Shown here: piece by piece, positions 42,394-50,050 of the stretch | How positions within the stretch are numbered: position 1 is the stretch's first letter | Layout: each line of letters opens with the position of its first letter | Source: Pseudobutyrivibrio sp. YE44 | GTDB taxonomy: Bacteria > Bacillota > Clostridia > Lachnospirales > Lachnospiraceae | Reading direction: 5' to 3' | DNA length: 64,000 nucleotides | NCBI RefSeq assembly: GCF_900104335.1 | Contig: NZ_FMXT01000001.1 | Location: 744,001 to 808,000, forward strand | Program-made: the position numbers and the translations under genes | The notes under the pieces: model-generated | The model's input: only the letters and a program-made list of their open reading frames with translations | What the model was told of the DNA's origin: nothing | The model's database searches: none

Positions 42394-42445
42394 TATACTT
42401 CCTTAGAAGTATATATATTATAACTCCACAGAAGTATAGTTTCAA
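42394..42445 (-). promoter_or_regulatory. Promoter/operator of the DUF3990-XRE pair
   Basis: On the minus strand: TTGAAA (42440-42445), 17 bp, TATAAT (42417-42422). The palindrome TATACTTC-CTTA-GAAGTATA (42394-42413) lies at the start site. A third half-site, CTATACTTCT, is in the spacer. This suits autorepression by the XRE protein. Confidence 0.75.
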
Positions 42446-42457
42446 GAGTATAAAAAT

Positions 42458-42487
42458 AACCAAGCATAAACTGTGTTATACCTGGTT
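42458..42487 (-). terminator. Terminator after the siroheme genes
   Basis: AACCAAG (42458-42464) faces CCTGGTT (42481-42487), a 7-bp stem with one mismatch, 30 bp after the stop of the siroheme dehydrogenase gene, followed on the minus strand by ATTTTTAT. Confidence 0.55.
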
Positions 42488-42517
42488 AAAAAAATCTAAA
42501 ACTCATCCATATGTTTT

Positions 42518-43111
42518 TTACAAAACTATACTATCGTCACGTTTTATATTACCTATTATACATCTATCAAATTCCTGCTTCAAAGCTTCCCGTCTTTGTT
42601 TTTGATTCGAAGACTGTTGCTTAACCTTTTGTCTGTATTCTCCCATATGATTATTTATCTCTCCGATGTTTTTAGGAAGAATATCCTGAATTAACTTTTT
42701 GATATGCTTAGCCACAAAAGGACTCTTGCCCCCTGATGAGACAGCCACTACTACATCCTCTTCTTGTACAATTGCAGGGAAAATGAATGTACAAAGCTCC
42801 ACATCATCAACAACATTTATTGGAATCGATTTTTCCTGAGCCAGTTCGTAAATACGTTTATCAAGCTCTCTGTCATTTACTGCTGAGACTATGAGCGCAA
42901 AATCTGATTCATTTATATCTATATCTTCAAAGCATTTTTCATAATATTTATCAGCCAACTCCTTAGCCTCTAGAAAAGCCTCTAATGCAATAAGAGTAAC
43001 TTCAGCTCCAAAATCTTTAAGTACTTTTATCTTTTTAAGACCTTCTGCATTTCCACCAATTACTAGAACTGGCTTGCTTTCAATATTAATCATCATTGGA
43101 AAATATGCCAT
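42518..43111 (-). CDS. Precorrin-2 dehydrogenase/ferrochelatase (CysG N-domain)
   Basis: A 197-residue protein of the Met8/SirC/CysG N-terminal group. PVLVIGGNAEGLKKIKVL is the NAD loop; a VVDDVELCTFIFPAIV core follows; VAVSSGGKSPFVAKHI closes the domain. It oxidises precorrin-2 to sirohydrochlorin and may insert iron. Last gene of hemC-cobA/hemD-cysG. It completes siroheme, the cofactor of the sulfite reductase encoded 5 kb upstream. Confidence 0.85.
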   Translation of the reverse strand: MAYFPMMINIESKPVLVIGGNAEGLKKIKVLKDFGAEVTLIALEAFLEAKELADKYYEKCFEDIDINESDFALIVSAVNDRELDKRIYELAQEKSIPINVVDDVELCTFIFPAIVQEEDVVVAVSSGGKSPFVAKHIKKLIQDILPKNIGEINNHMGEYRQKVKQQSSNQKQRREALKQEFDRCIIGNIKRDDSIVL

Positions 43112-43125
43112 AGCTACACCACCAC

Positions 43126-44640
43126 CTAGTTGTTAATACACTTGATCACTCCATCATAAGAAGAGACTGTTGCCTCTGCTGTAACAACAAATCCAGATGT
43201 TTCAATCCTCTTAGAGCATGCTGGGCCAATTGAATAGATAGCTTTAGGTAAATGTTCACCTAAAAGCTTTATTGCAAAAGCCGCATTACTTCCACTTGTA
43301 AAAATTGCACCATCACATGAAGCAACCTGAGCTAATAAAGCATCTGTAACTTCTACATCTGACTCAACATTTTCGTAGCAGTATATCTTATTAAGATTGA
43401 ACTGGTTTGATATATTGCCCTCAAAATATTCTGATGAAGACTTTTGGCATAACCAGTATATGCTAGTGCCAGCTTCAAGCTTTTCATTTAAAAGAGCAGC
43501 CAAATCTTCGCCATTTTGCTTTTCAGAAATGAAATCTGCTCTAAAGCCAAAGCTGCGTAAAACATCGGCAGTCTTTTGACCAATGGCAGCAAACTTAGCC
43601 TTTCCCATAGCTCGCACATCAAGTCCTGCTATCTCATACAAATTCCAGAAAAAGGACTTCACACCGTTTGCGCTGGTAAATACGATACAATTATCCTCCG
43701 AAAGAGAATCAAAAAATGAAAGGTCACATTTAATCGGTGCTATTGTTCCTGCTGTGACAGCTACTACCTCTGCTCCCTTTGAAGTTAAACTCTTCTCTAA
43801 TTCATTTATTCCTGTATTCTCCTCATATCCTGCTAATGAATAATTAAATGATTTGATTACAGGAAGGAAATACTTCTTTCCAAAGAAAGGTCTCTCCTCA
43901 AAGAAATTAAGCTCCTCTGAAAGACTAACTACATCACCCACTACAATGATTGCCGGTGACTGTAAATCAGCAGCCTTCACCTTAGCATCTATATCAGATA
44001 ATGTACCTACCACCTTTTTCTGATGATTTGTGGTACCACTTGAAACAACTGCCGCCTTTGTGTCACGGCTTCTGCCAGCTGCCATAAGTCCTTCTGCAAT
44101 CTCACCTACATGAGAAAGTCCCATTAAAAATACATAAGTCACCGATTCATCAGTAAGCTGACTGTAATCTATATCAGCAAGCTGATCCTTTTTGCTGTGT
44201 GCTGTAATAACCTGAAACCCCTTTGATAGTCCACGATGTGTAATAGGAATTCCCGAGGCAGATAAAGCGGCAATTGAAGAACTAATTCCAGGTACTACTT
44301 CTACCTTTACTCCTCGCTCTTTCAAATACAAAGCCTCTTCTCCACCTCGACCAAAAACATATGGATCACCGCCCTTAAGTCGAACTATAAGCGTATGTTC
44401 TTTTGCCTTCTCAAAGAGCAACTCATTAATCTTATCCTGAGTCATGGTATGAAAATGATTTTCCTTACCAACAAAAATCTTCTCACATCCATCTGGCGCA
44501 AAAGCTAATAAATCCTTATTGAGCAATCTGTCATATATAATGCAATCTGCTTTTTTTATATATTCTAATCCTTTAAGGGTAAGGAGCCCTATCTCTCCAG
44601 GGCCTGCCCCCAGCAAAACAACATTGCCTAAATAACTCAT
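43126..44640 (-). CDS. Uroporphyrinogen-III methyltransferase/synthase fusion
   Basis: A 504-residue fusion. Residues 1-245 are CobA/SUMT: VVLLGAGPGEIGLLTLKG, RLKGGDPYVFGRGGEE and VPGISSSIAA. Residues about 260-504 are uroporphyrinogen-III synthase (HemD) with ITAG-like strand and the IFTSGSNAAFA motif. One protein thus makes and bis-methylates uroporphyrinogen III to precorrin-2. It starts 1 bp after hemC. Confidence 0.88.
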   Translation of the reverse strand: MSYLGNVVLLGAGPGEIGLLTLKGLEYIKKADCIIYDRLLNKDLLAFAPDGCEKIFVGKENHFHTMTQDKINELLFEKAKEHTLIVRLKGGDPYVFGRGGEEALYLKERGVKVEVVPGISSSIAALSASGIPITHRGLSKGFQVITAHSKKDQLADIDYSQLTDESVTYVFLMGLSHVGEIAEGLMAAGRSRDTKAAVVSSGTTNHQKKVVGTLSDIDAKVKAADLQSPAIIVVGDVVSLSEELNFFEERPFFGKKYFLPVIKSFNYSLAGYEENTGINELEKSLTSKGAEVVAVTAGTIAPIKCDLSFFDSLSEDNCIVFTSANGVKSFFWNLYEIAGLDVRAMGKAKFAAIGQKTADVLRSFGFRADFISEKQNGEDLAALLNEKLEAGTSIYWLCQKSSSEYFEGNISNQFNLNKIYCYENVESDVEVTDALLAQVASCDGAIFTSGSNAAFAIKLLGEHLPKAIYSIGPACSKRIETSGFVVTAEATVSSYDGVIKCINN

Positions 44641-44641
44641 T

Positions 44642-45547
44642 CTAATCCTCCAGCTGCTTTCTAATATCCTCCACAGCTTTATCTATCATATCTTCAGTTG
44701 GCTCTTCTGCAGAAACTACAGCAGTGGCCAATTTACTTCCATCTTCATTTCCAAAGAGTGTCTTTAGTACATAACCCTCCTCTTCTTTTGATGCATATGC
44801 ACCGATTGGAAGATGACAATCCCCACCAATTTTCTCAAGGAATCCTCTCTCCAAAAATGAAATATTATTTGTCACTTCATCAGATAGAGAATTTACCATC
44901 TCAAGTAATTTCGTATTTGCGGATTTAATCTCAATAGCAAGTGTTCCCTGGGCTGGTGATGGAATCATTTCATCTATATCAAAGTAATATAGATTTTCAT
45001 TCTCTATGCTTAATCTATTCAAACCTGCTGCAGCAAGAATAATTCCATCAAGTCTAGTGCCGTCAGCAAGTCCATTTTTCAATTTATTAATTCTGGTATC
45101 AATATTTCCTCTAATAGGAAAGATATTGATATCAGGACGAAGCTTAAGTAGCTGATAGCTTCTTCTCTTGCTACCTGTAGCAACATTTGCCCCCTTTGGC
45201 AAATCAGAGAGTGTTTTTCCCTCTTTTAGAATCAAAACATCCCTTGCATCTTCACGCTTCCAAGACTTTGCAAAGGTAAGACCCTCTGGCTGTTCAGATG
45301 GCATATCCTTCATAGAGTGAACTGCCAACTGAATTTCATCAGCAAGCAATGCTCGCTCAATTTCGTCTACAAAAAGCCCCTTTGAACCAATCTGATCCAA
45401 AGGTCTTGTCTGATCTTTATCTCCAGTAGTTTTAATAATAACTACTTCATATTCATTTTCAGGAAAAGCCTTCTTAAGTTTCTCAATAACATAATTTGTC
45501 TGAGCAAGGGCAAGCTTTGAACCACGTGTTCCTATTTTTATATGCAT
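44642..45547 (-). CDS. hemC: Hydroxymethylbilane synthase
   Basis: A 301-residue HemC. IGTRGSKLALAQTNYV at the N-terminus, HSMKDMPSE near 83, and the dipyrromethane Cys in EKIGGDCHLPIGAY near 238. It polymerises four porphobilinogens. The open frame extends 39 bp upstream, but MHIKIGTRGSKLA at 45547 is the conserved beginning. HemA, HemL and HemB genes are not in the window. Confidence 0.9.
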   Translation of the reverse strand: MHIKIGTRGSKLALAQTNYVIEKLKKAFPENEYEVVIIKTTGDKDQTRPLDQIGSKGLFVDEIERALLADEIQLAVHSMKDMPSEQPEGLTFAKSWKREDARDVLILKEGKTLSDLPKGANVATGSKRRSYQLLKLRPDINIFPIRGNIDTRINKLKNGLADGTRLDGIILAAAGLNRLSIENENLYYFDIDEMIPSPAQGTLAIEIKSANTKLLEMVNSLSDEVTNNISFLERGFLEKIGGDCHLPIGAYASKEEEGYVLKTLFGNEDGSKLATAVVSAEEPTEDMIDKAVEDIRKQLED

Positions 45548-45596
45548 TTCGTATACCGCCAAATTTTTTTTATTTAACGCTATCATATCTATATAG

Positions 45597-45784
45597 TTTA
45601 TAAAAGCTTTTTAACTAATTTTAATACAATTAACCATAAGTTCTTAATAAATAAGTATTCTGAAATGGTCATTTTGAGGACTGTTTGAGCGAAGCGAGTT
45701 CCGCAAAAATGACCAGAGCTTTGAAGAATACTTATGAATTTAGAACTTATGAGTGCATAAAATTAGTCAAAAAGCTTTATAAAC
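45597..45784. mobile_element. MITE-like 188-bp palindrome
   Basis: Ends 45597-45624 and 45758-45784 are inverted repeats of about 27 bp with one mismatch and one indel. Inner parts also pair: ATAAGTATTC/GAATACTTAT and TGGTCATTTT/AAAATGACC. The centre carries GAGCGAAGCGAGTTCCGC. There is no coding capacity. It fills most of the gap between the JAMM gene and hemC, beginning right at the JAMM stop codon. It has the look of a small non-autonomous element. Confidence 0.65.
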
Positions 45785-46218
45785 TAGTAGAAATAATCCT
45801 CGGAAATGATTCTCAAATCTTCCTTGGTATACTGACCATTTTCGACATGGTAACTGTTAAGTACAGGATTTTCTGCCATAAGAGAAAGAATCATATAGCT
45901 TGCCTTTGAATCAAAGGAAAGACGTATGTCTTCCTCAGATGGACGTGATGGCGACTCTGGATGAGAGTGCCAATTTCCAAGCTGCTTTAGACCAAGAGTG
46001 CGAATATCCTTTATTGCTGCCATTTGATCCTTTGGGTCAAGTGTGAAGTGATCTTCGGCATGGTCAATATTCTCAAGGAAATATATTTTTTCTATTACTC
46101 TGTTTCCATCTTCATCCTCGGTGCCTGCGATAAGTCCGCAGGCCTCCTCTGGAAGATGTTCCTTGGCGTATTTTATTACGTCATCGTATAACTTATAGTC
46201 TATCCTAATAATACTCAT
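45784..46218 (-). CDS. JAMM metalloprotease (sulfur-carrier processing)
   Basis: A 144-residue JAB/MPN+ protein. EEACGLIAG and the zinc motif NWHSHPESPSRPSEEDIRLS are complete. In thiocarboxylate pathways such as the Wolinella HcyS-HcyD system, this protease trims residues after the Gly-Gly of the carrier. The adjacent ThiS-like carrier ends GGGQ and so needs trimming. The ATG at 46218 uses GAGGTG supplied by a REP-like repeat. Confidence 0.8.
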   Translation of the reverse strand: MSIIRIDYKLYDDVIKYAKEHLPEEACGLIAGTEDEDGNRVIEKIYFLENIDHAEDHFTLDPKDQMAAIKDIRTLGLKQLGNWHSHPESPSRPSEEDIRLSFDSKASYMILSLMAENPVLNSYHVENGQYTKEDLRIISEDYFY

Positions 46219-46221
46219 AAA

Positions 46222-46270
46222 ACACCTCATCCGCCCCACAGGGGCACCTTCTCCTCAAGGAGAAGGCTTA
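46222..46270. repeat. REP-like double-hairpin repeat, copy 2
   Basis: CACCTCATCCG, then GCCCC-ACA-GGGGC and CCTTCTCC-TCAA-GGAGAAGG. Homologous to 23707-23758; stem bases differ but pairing is kept, which indicates selection for structure. It spans the gap between the ThiF-like gene and the JAMM gene and holds the latter's ribosome site. Confidence 0.8.
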
Positions 46271-47104
46271 TTGATTTTCCTTTGTTTCAAAACGTCCTGC
46301 TGTTTCTTCGCAGACCTCCTGCTCGTAGTCAATGAGTTCTGTGATGGTTGGATGGGCACCACAAACAGCGCAACCGCTATTATCAGATGGAAGCTTTACC
46401 TTCCTGAATTCCTGGTTTACAGCATCATATGTAAGTAGGTAACCAGTAAGAAGCTTTCCAACGCCTACAATATATTTAACTGCCTCCATGGCCTGAAGTG
46501 AACCAATAACACCACCCATTGCACCGATTACACCTGCCTGTTTACAAGTAGGTACTGCGTCCTTTGGTGGTGGATTCTTGAATACGCATCGATAACATGG
46601 ACCTTCCCCTGGAACATATGTCATAAGCTGCCCCTTAAAACGAATAATTCCTGCATGGCTGAATGGCTTCTTTTCCATTACACATGCATCGTTAATCAAA
46701 AACTTAGCTGGGAAATTGTCTGTTCCATCGATTATAAAATCGTATTCACGAACTAATTCTCTAATATTTGTTGAATCTACAAACATGTGGTAAGTCTTTA
46801 CTTCCACATCCGGATTCATTGCATTCATAGTCTCTTTAGCTGACTTTACCTTTGGTTTTCCAATATCAGCTGTGCTATGAATAATTTGACGTTGAAGATT
46901 TGATAAATCAACTTCATCAGCATCTACAATACCAATTGTTCCTACACCTGCCGCTGCCAAATACATTGCAGCTGGTGCGCCAAGTCCGCCTGCACCAATA
47001 ATAAGTACCTTTGCGTTAAGAAGTTTTTTTTGACCTTTTGCACCAACCTCCTTAAGAATGATGTGGCGGCTATAGCGTTCGATTTGCTCGTCTGTCATTG
47101 CCAT
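46268..47104 (-). CDS. ThiF/MoeB/HcyF-type E1 enzyme
   Basis: A 278-residue adenylyltransferase. Nucleotide loop VLIIGAGGLGAPAAMYLAAA (about 30-50), DEVDLSNLQRQ, and two zinc CxxC pairs (CYRC and CAVC). It activates the C-terminal glycine of a small carrier as an acyl-adenylate for sulfur transfer. Its start overlaps the carrier stop by 1 bp, and a JAMM protease follows. With MetY and sulfite reductase nearby, it fits a HcyF role in homocysteine synthesis better than thiamine or molybdopterin, whose other genes are absent. Confidence 0.85.
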   Translation of the reverse strand: MAMTDEQIERYSRHIILKEVGAKGQKKLLNAKVLIIGAGGLGAPAAMYLAAAGVGTIGIVDADEVDLSNLQRQIIHSTADIGKPKVKSAKETMNAMNPDVEVKTYHMFVDSTNIRELVREYDFIIDGTDNFPAKFLINDACVMEKKPFSHAGIIRFKGQLMTYVPGEGPCYRCVFKNPPPKDAVPTCKQAGVIGAMGGVIGSLQAMEAVKYIVGVGKLLTGYLLTYDAVNQEFRKVKLPSDNSGCAVCGAHPTITELIDYEQEVCEETAGRFETKENQ

Positions 47105-47310
47105 TACTGTCCGCCTCCCATGAAATACAAGAACTCTACTGAGTCACCTTCTTTAAGAACTGTCTTTTCCTTATCCTCTGTTGCAACAAACTCGTCGTTA
47201 ATTGAAACAGTAACATACTGTGGAGTCTCAACATCCTCAAGCTCAATTAGCTCTGGAAGTGTTAAGCCTTCCTTATATTCTTTCTTCTCTCCAGCAACTG
47301 TTATTGTCAT
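47104..47310 (-). CDS. ThiS/HcyS-like sulfur carrier protein
   Basis: A 68-residue beta-grasp protein ending EFLYFMGGGQ. Normal ThiS/MoaD carriers end in Gly-Gly, so the extra Gln must be removed before activation. A JAMM protease 0.9 kb downstream is the likely processor. The mature thiocarboxylate would deliver sulfide to O-acetylhomoserine or O-acetylserine. Coupled to the E1 gene. Confidence 0.8.
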   Translation of the reverse strand: MTITVAGEKKEYKEGLTLPELIELEDVETPQYVTVSINDEFVATEDKEKTVLKEGDSVEFLYFMGGGQ

Positions 47311-47327
47311 TTTACTAATCCTCCCTG

Positions 47328-47645
47328 TTAAATATTTGCGTCAATCCAATCTGTTAAATCATCATAATCCTTTGCACCAATCTGCTTTCCAATATCCTTA
47401 CCATCCTTGAAAAGAATTAAGGTAGGATTTGAAAGTACTTCATATTTCTGTGCCAAAATCTGATCATAATTTGTGTTTACCTTAAAGACATTAAGCTTTC
47501 CCTCATAGTCTTCCTCAAGCTCACATAAAATTGGAGCAAGCTTTTTACAGGCTACACATGAGTCTGAATAAAAATCCACCAATACTGGAAGTTCACTCTC
47601 TATAACCTTATCTTTAAAGTTATCAACATAAATTCTAGATGCCAT
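47328..47645 (-). CDS. Thioredoxin-like protein, CVAC active site
   Basis: A 105-residue thioredoxin fold. The active site is DSCVACKKLAP (Cys about 32 and 35), not CGPC, and the cis-Pro loop is NPTLILF. A non-standard dipeptide alters the redox potential. Placed between TusA and the carrier, it may reduce APS reductase, sulfite reductase partners or persulfides. Confidence 0.8.
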   Translation of the reverse strand: MASRIYVDNFKDKVIESELPVLVDFYSDSCVACKKLAPILCELEEDYEGKLNVFKVNTNYDQILAQKYEVLSNPTLILFKDGKDIGKQIGAKDYDDLTDWIDANI

Positions 47646-47646
47646 A

Positions 47647-47895
47647 TTATTCCTCCACTTTTCTTACATATAATGTGTAGGTTCCATCCTCATTATCATC
47701 AAGCTTAAGAACCTGATGTCCATCCTCTTTAAATGAACGAGGTACATTCTGTACTGGCTCACCATCATTTAAACGAATAGCCAAAACCTGACCATCATCT
47801 AATTCCTCAATTGCAACCTTTGCAGTAACGAATGTCAAAGGGCACACCTTATCTGTGATATCAATCTTCTCATCAAACTCTAATACATCTGCCAT
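47647..47895 (-). CDS. tusA: TusA-family sulfurtransferase
   Basis: An 82-residue TusA/YeeD-like protein. The sulfur-carrying Cys is in DKVCPLTFVTAK (about residue 18). These proteins pass persulfide sulfur between enzymes. AGGAGGTTAATT precedes the ATG. Located between sulfite reductase and thioredoxin in the sulfur operon. Confidence 0.82.
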   Translation of the reverse strand: MADVLEFDEKIDITDKVCPLTFVTAKVAIEELDDGQVLAIRLNDGEPVQNVPRSFKEDGHQVLKLDDNEDGTYTLYVRKVEE

Positions 47896-47934
47896 AATTA
47901 ACCTCCTTGTCTTTCACTCGCCTGTTACGGCTAT

Positions 47935-48804
47935 TTATACATTTTCATAAGCTTTTTGTATTTCTTCTTTAAGACCCTCATCACCAAGTCTCTGTAATGT
48001 GGCCCTAAATCGTTCACTAGGTTTAGCATTTTTCTCGAAATACGAGATTGCTGCATCTGTGACACGGAATAATGTCTCCTTGTCACGGATGATTGGAAGA
48101 AGCTCCTCTGCTTTATAAATCTTATTACCGAAGGTTCCTCCAAAAGATACGATGTATCCTGGTGTTCCTTCCCAAGCATCGGTTGGACAGCTCTTTACAC
48201 AGCGAGCACAGTTGTTACACTTGCTTCTGTCGATTGTGACCTTGCCATCCTCCATTCTTAGTGCAGACTCACGACATGCCTTTACGCAGACACCGCAAGA
48301 AATACATGCATCTTCTTTATACTCAACTGTCATTCCGCCCTTGATTCCAACATCATTTTCCTCTGCCTTAAGGCAGTTGTTCTGACAGCCAGTTACACCA
48401 AACTTAAACTTATGTGGAAGCTCTCTACCAAAATATCTATCATTTAGCTCCTGGGCTAATGTGTATGTATCAATACAGCCTGAAGGACAAATCTCCTTAC
48501 CCTGACAAGCTGTGATAGTTCTTACTCTTGGACCGCAGACACCAGTGAAAACTCCGCCTTCCTCAAGCTCCTTCTTTACATTTTCCAAATCATTAACATG
48601 AATAAATGGAATTTCAATTCCCTGACGGGATGTCATATGGATGTATCCATGTCCATATTTTTCTGCCACCTCAGCAACTACCTTTAATGCTGAAGTTTCA
48701 AAATTACCACCTACAACTGCAAGTCTTAAGGATCCATATCCCTTTTGCACTTGAGTCATGAAGCCGCCAGCCTTCAGTGCCTTATAATCAATTTTTTCTG
48801 CCAT
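47935..48804 (-). CDS. Small siroheme sulfite reductase with ferredoxin domain
   Basis: A 289-residue protein combining a nitrite/sulfite reductase half-domain with ferredoxin motifs. Siroheme-[4Fe-4S] ligands are in TACQGKEICPSGC and GCQNNCLKA. Two [4Fe-4S] motifs follow: CISCGVCVKAC and CNNCARCVKSCP. This is like the C-terminal part of F420-dependent or clostridial Asr-type sulfite reductases. It reduces sulfite to sulfide. Much shorter than CysI. AAGGAG precedes the ATG. Confidence 0.85.
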   Translation of the reverse strand: MAEKIDYKALKAGGFMTQVQKGYGSLRLAVVGGNFETSALKVVAEVAEKYGHGYIHMTSRQGIEIPFIHVNDLENVKKELEEGGVFTGVCGPRVRTITACQGKEICPSGCIDTYTLAQELNDRYFGRELPHKFKFGVTGCQNNCLKAEENDVGIKGGMTVEYKEDACISCGVCVKACRESALRMEDGKVTIDRSKCNNCARCVKSCPTDAWEGTPGYIVSFGGTFGNKIYKAEELLPIIRDKETLFRVTDAAISYFEKNAKPSERFRATLQRLGDEGLKEEIQKAYENV

Positions 48805-48815
48805 TTCAAACTCCT

Positions 48816-50036
48816 TTACTCTATAGCTTGCTTAAAATCTTCTATTAAATCTTCAACATCTTCGATTCCAACGGATATACGAATTAAATCTTCGAATACT
48901 CCTGAATCCTCCAACTCTTTTTCGGTGCTGTGAAGTGAAATCGTTGATGAAGGGTGAACAACCAGGGTTTTTGTATCACCAATATTTGAGAGGATATATG
49001 GAATCTTTAGCTTATTCATTATCGAAAATGCCTTTTCCTTACTTCCTACTCTGATAGTAATTATTCCACCATAGCCACCGGTTAATTCTTTCTCCGCTAT
49101 GTCATGCCACTTGCTAGAAGCAAGCCCTGGGTAATTTACTTTAATACCTGAGTAGTTGTCCTCAAACCACTTGGCTAAGGCATATGCGTTTTCACATTGC
49201 TGCTTCATTCGAAGCCCAAGTGTTTCAACACCTATCAAATTCAAATATGCGTTAAATGGTGATAAGCAAACGCCAACATTTCTGTACAATCCATTTCGAA
49301 GCTTACTTATATACGCAAACTGTCCAAACTTAAGATACTCTCCAAGGACCGGATATCTTTCCTTCGTCCATTTGAAATGACCGCTATCTGTAAGCACACC
49401 ACTAATAGAATTACTACTTCCATTTATATATTTAGAAGATGAGTTCACTACTATATCAGCACCATGTTCTATAGCTTTTATCAGATAAGGTGTTGCTGTA
49501 GTGTTGTCCATTAACAGTGGCACTCCATGTGAATGTGATATTTCAGCAAGCTTATCAATATCTGTTACGTCCAAACAGGGATTCCCGATGGTCTCTGCAA
49601 ATACCACCTTGGTCTTATCCGTAAATGCGTCTTCGATTGCCTCCCAATCGTTGTTCTTTACGTAAACTGTTTTTATTCCAAAGGCTTCTATATCTCTGAA
49701 TAAATCAATTGAGCCACCATAAAGGCTAGCACTTGAGATAATCTCATCTCCCGCCTGAAGAATGTTAAGAAGTGCCATTGATATTGCAGCCATTCCTGAT
49801 GCACAAGCCACCGAAGCAAGTCCACCTTCTAACTTCGTGATTCGCTCCTCAAAAGCACTTACCGTTGGGTTTGCCACTCTTGTGTAGCAAAATCCCATTT
49901 TCCTTCCTCCAAATATTCCTGCTAAATCCTCTGCAGTTTCTTGGTCAAAGGCACTGCTTTGATATATGGGTGGCAATGTTGCCCCTTTTGAGTCCTTGAT
50001 GACTCCTGCATGTAATAAATCTGTATTAAATCCCAC
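48816..50036 (-). CDS. MetY/MetB-type PLP sulfhydrylase, second copy
   Basis: A 406-residue Cys/Met-metabolism PLP enzyme, paralogue of the MetY at 33220-34551. It has YTRVANPTVSAFE, DNTTATPYL and the PLP Lys in NSSSKYINGSSN (about 205). It could use the thiocarboxylated carrier encoded downstream to make homocysteine or cysteine, as MetY does in Wolinella. The frame opens at 50069, but GAGGTGATTTG puts the start at the GTG at 50036, 14 bp after cysE. Confidence 0.8.
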   Translation of the reverse strand: MGFNTDLLHAGVIKDSKGATLPPIYQSSAFDQETAEDLAGIFGGRKMGFCYTRVANPTVSAFEERITKLEGGLASVACASGMAAISMALLNILQAGDEIISSASLYGGSIDLFRDIEAFGIKTVYVKNNDWEAIEDAFTDKTKVVFAETIGNPCLDVTDIDKLAEISHSHGVPLLMDNTTATPYLIKAIEHGADIVVNSSSKYINGSSNSISGVLTDSGHFKWTKERYPVLGEYLKFGQFAYISKLRNGLYRNVGVCLSPFNAYLNLIGVETLGLRMKQQCENAYALAKWFEDNYSGIKVNYPGLASSKWHDIAEKELTGGYGGIITIRVGSKEKAFSIMNKLKIPYILSNIGDTKTLVVHPSSTISLHSTEKELEDSGVFEDLIRISVGIEDVEDLIEDFKQAIE

Positions 50037-50050
50037 CAAATCACCTCGCT

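Noticed and set aside
46268-47310. Thiamine or molybdopterin biosynthesis genes
   Set aside because: ThiS/ThiF-like proteins here are surrounded only by sulfur genes, and the carrier end (GGGQ) with a JAMM protease fits the HcyS-type route.
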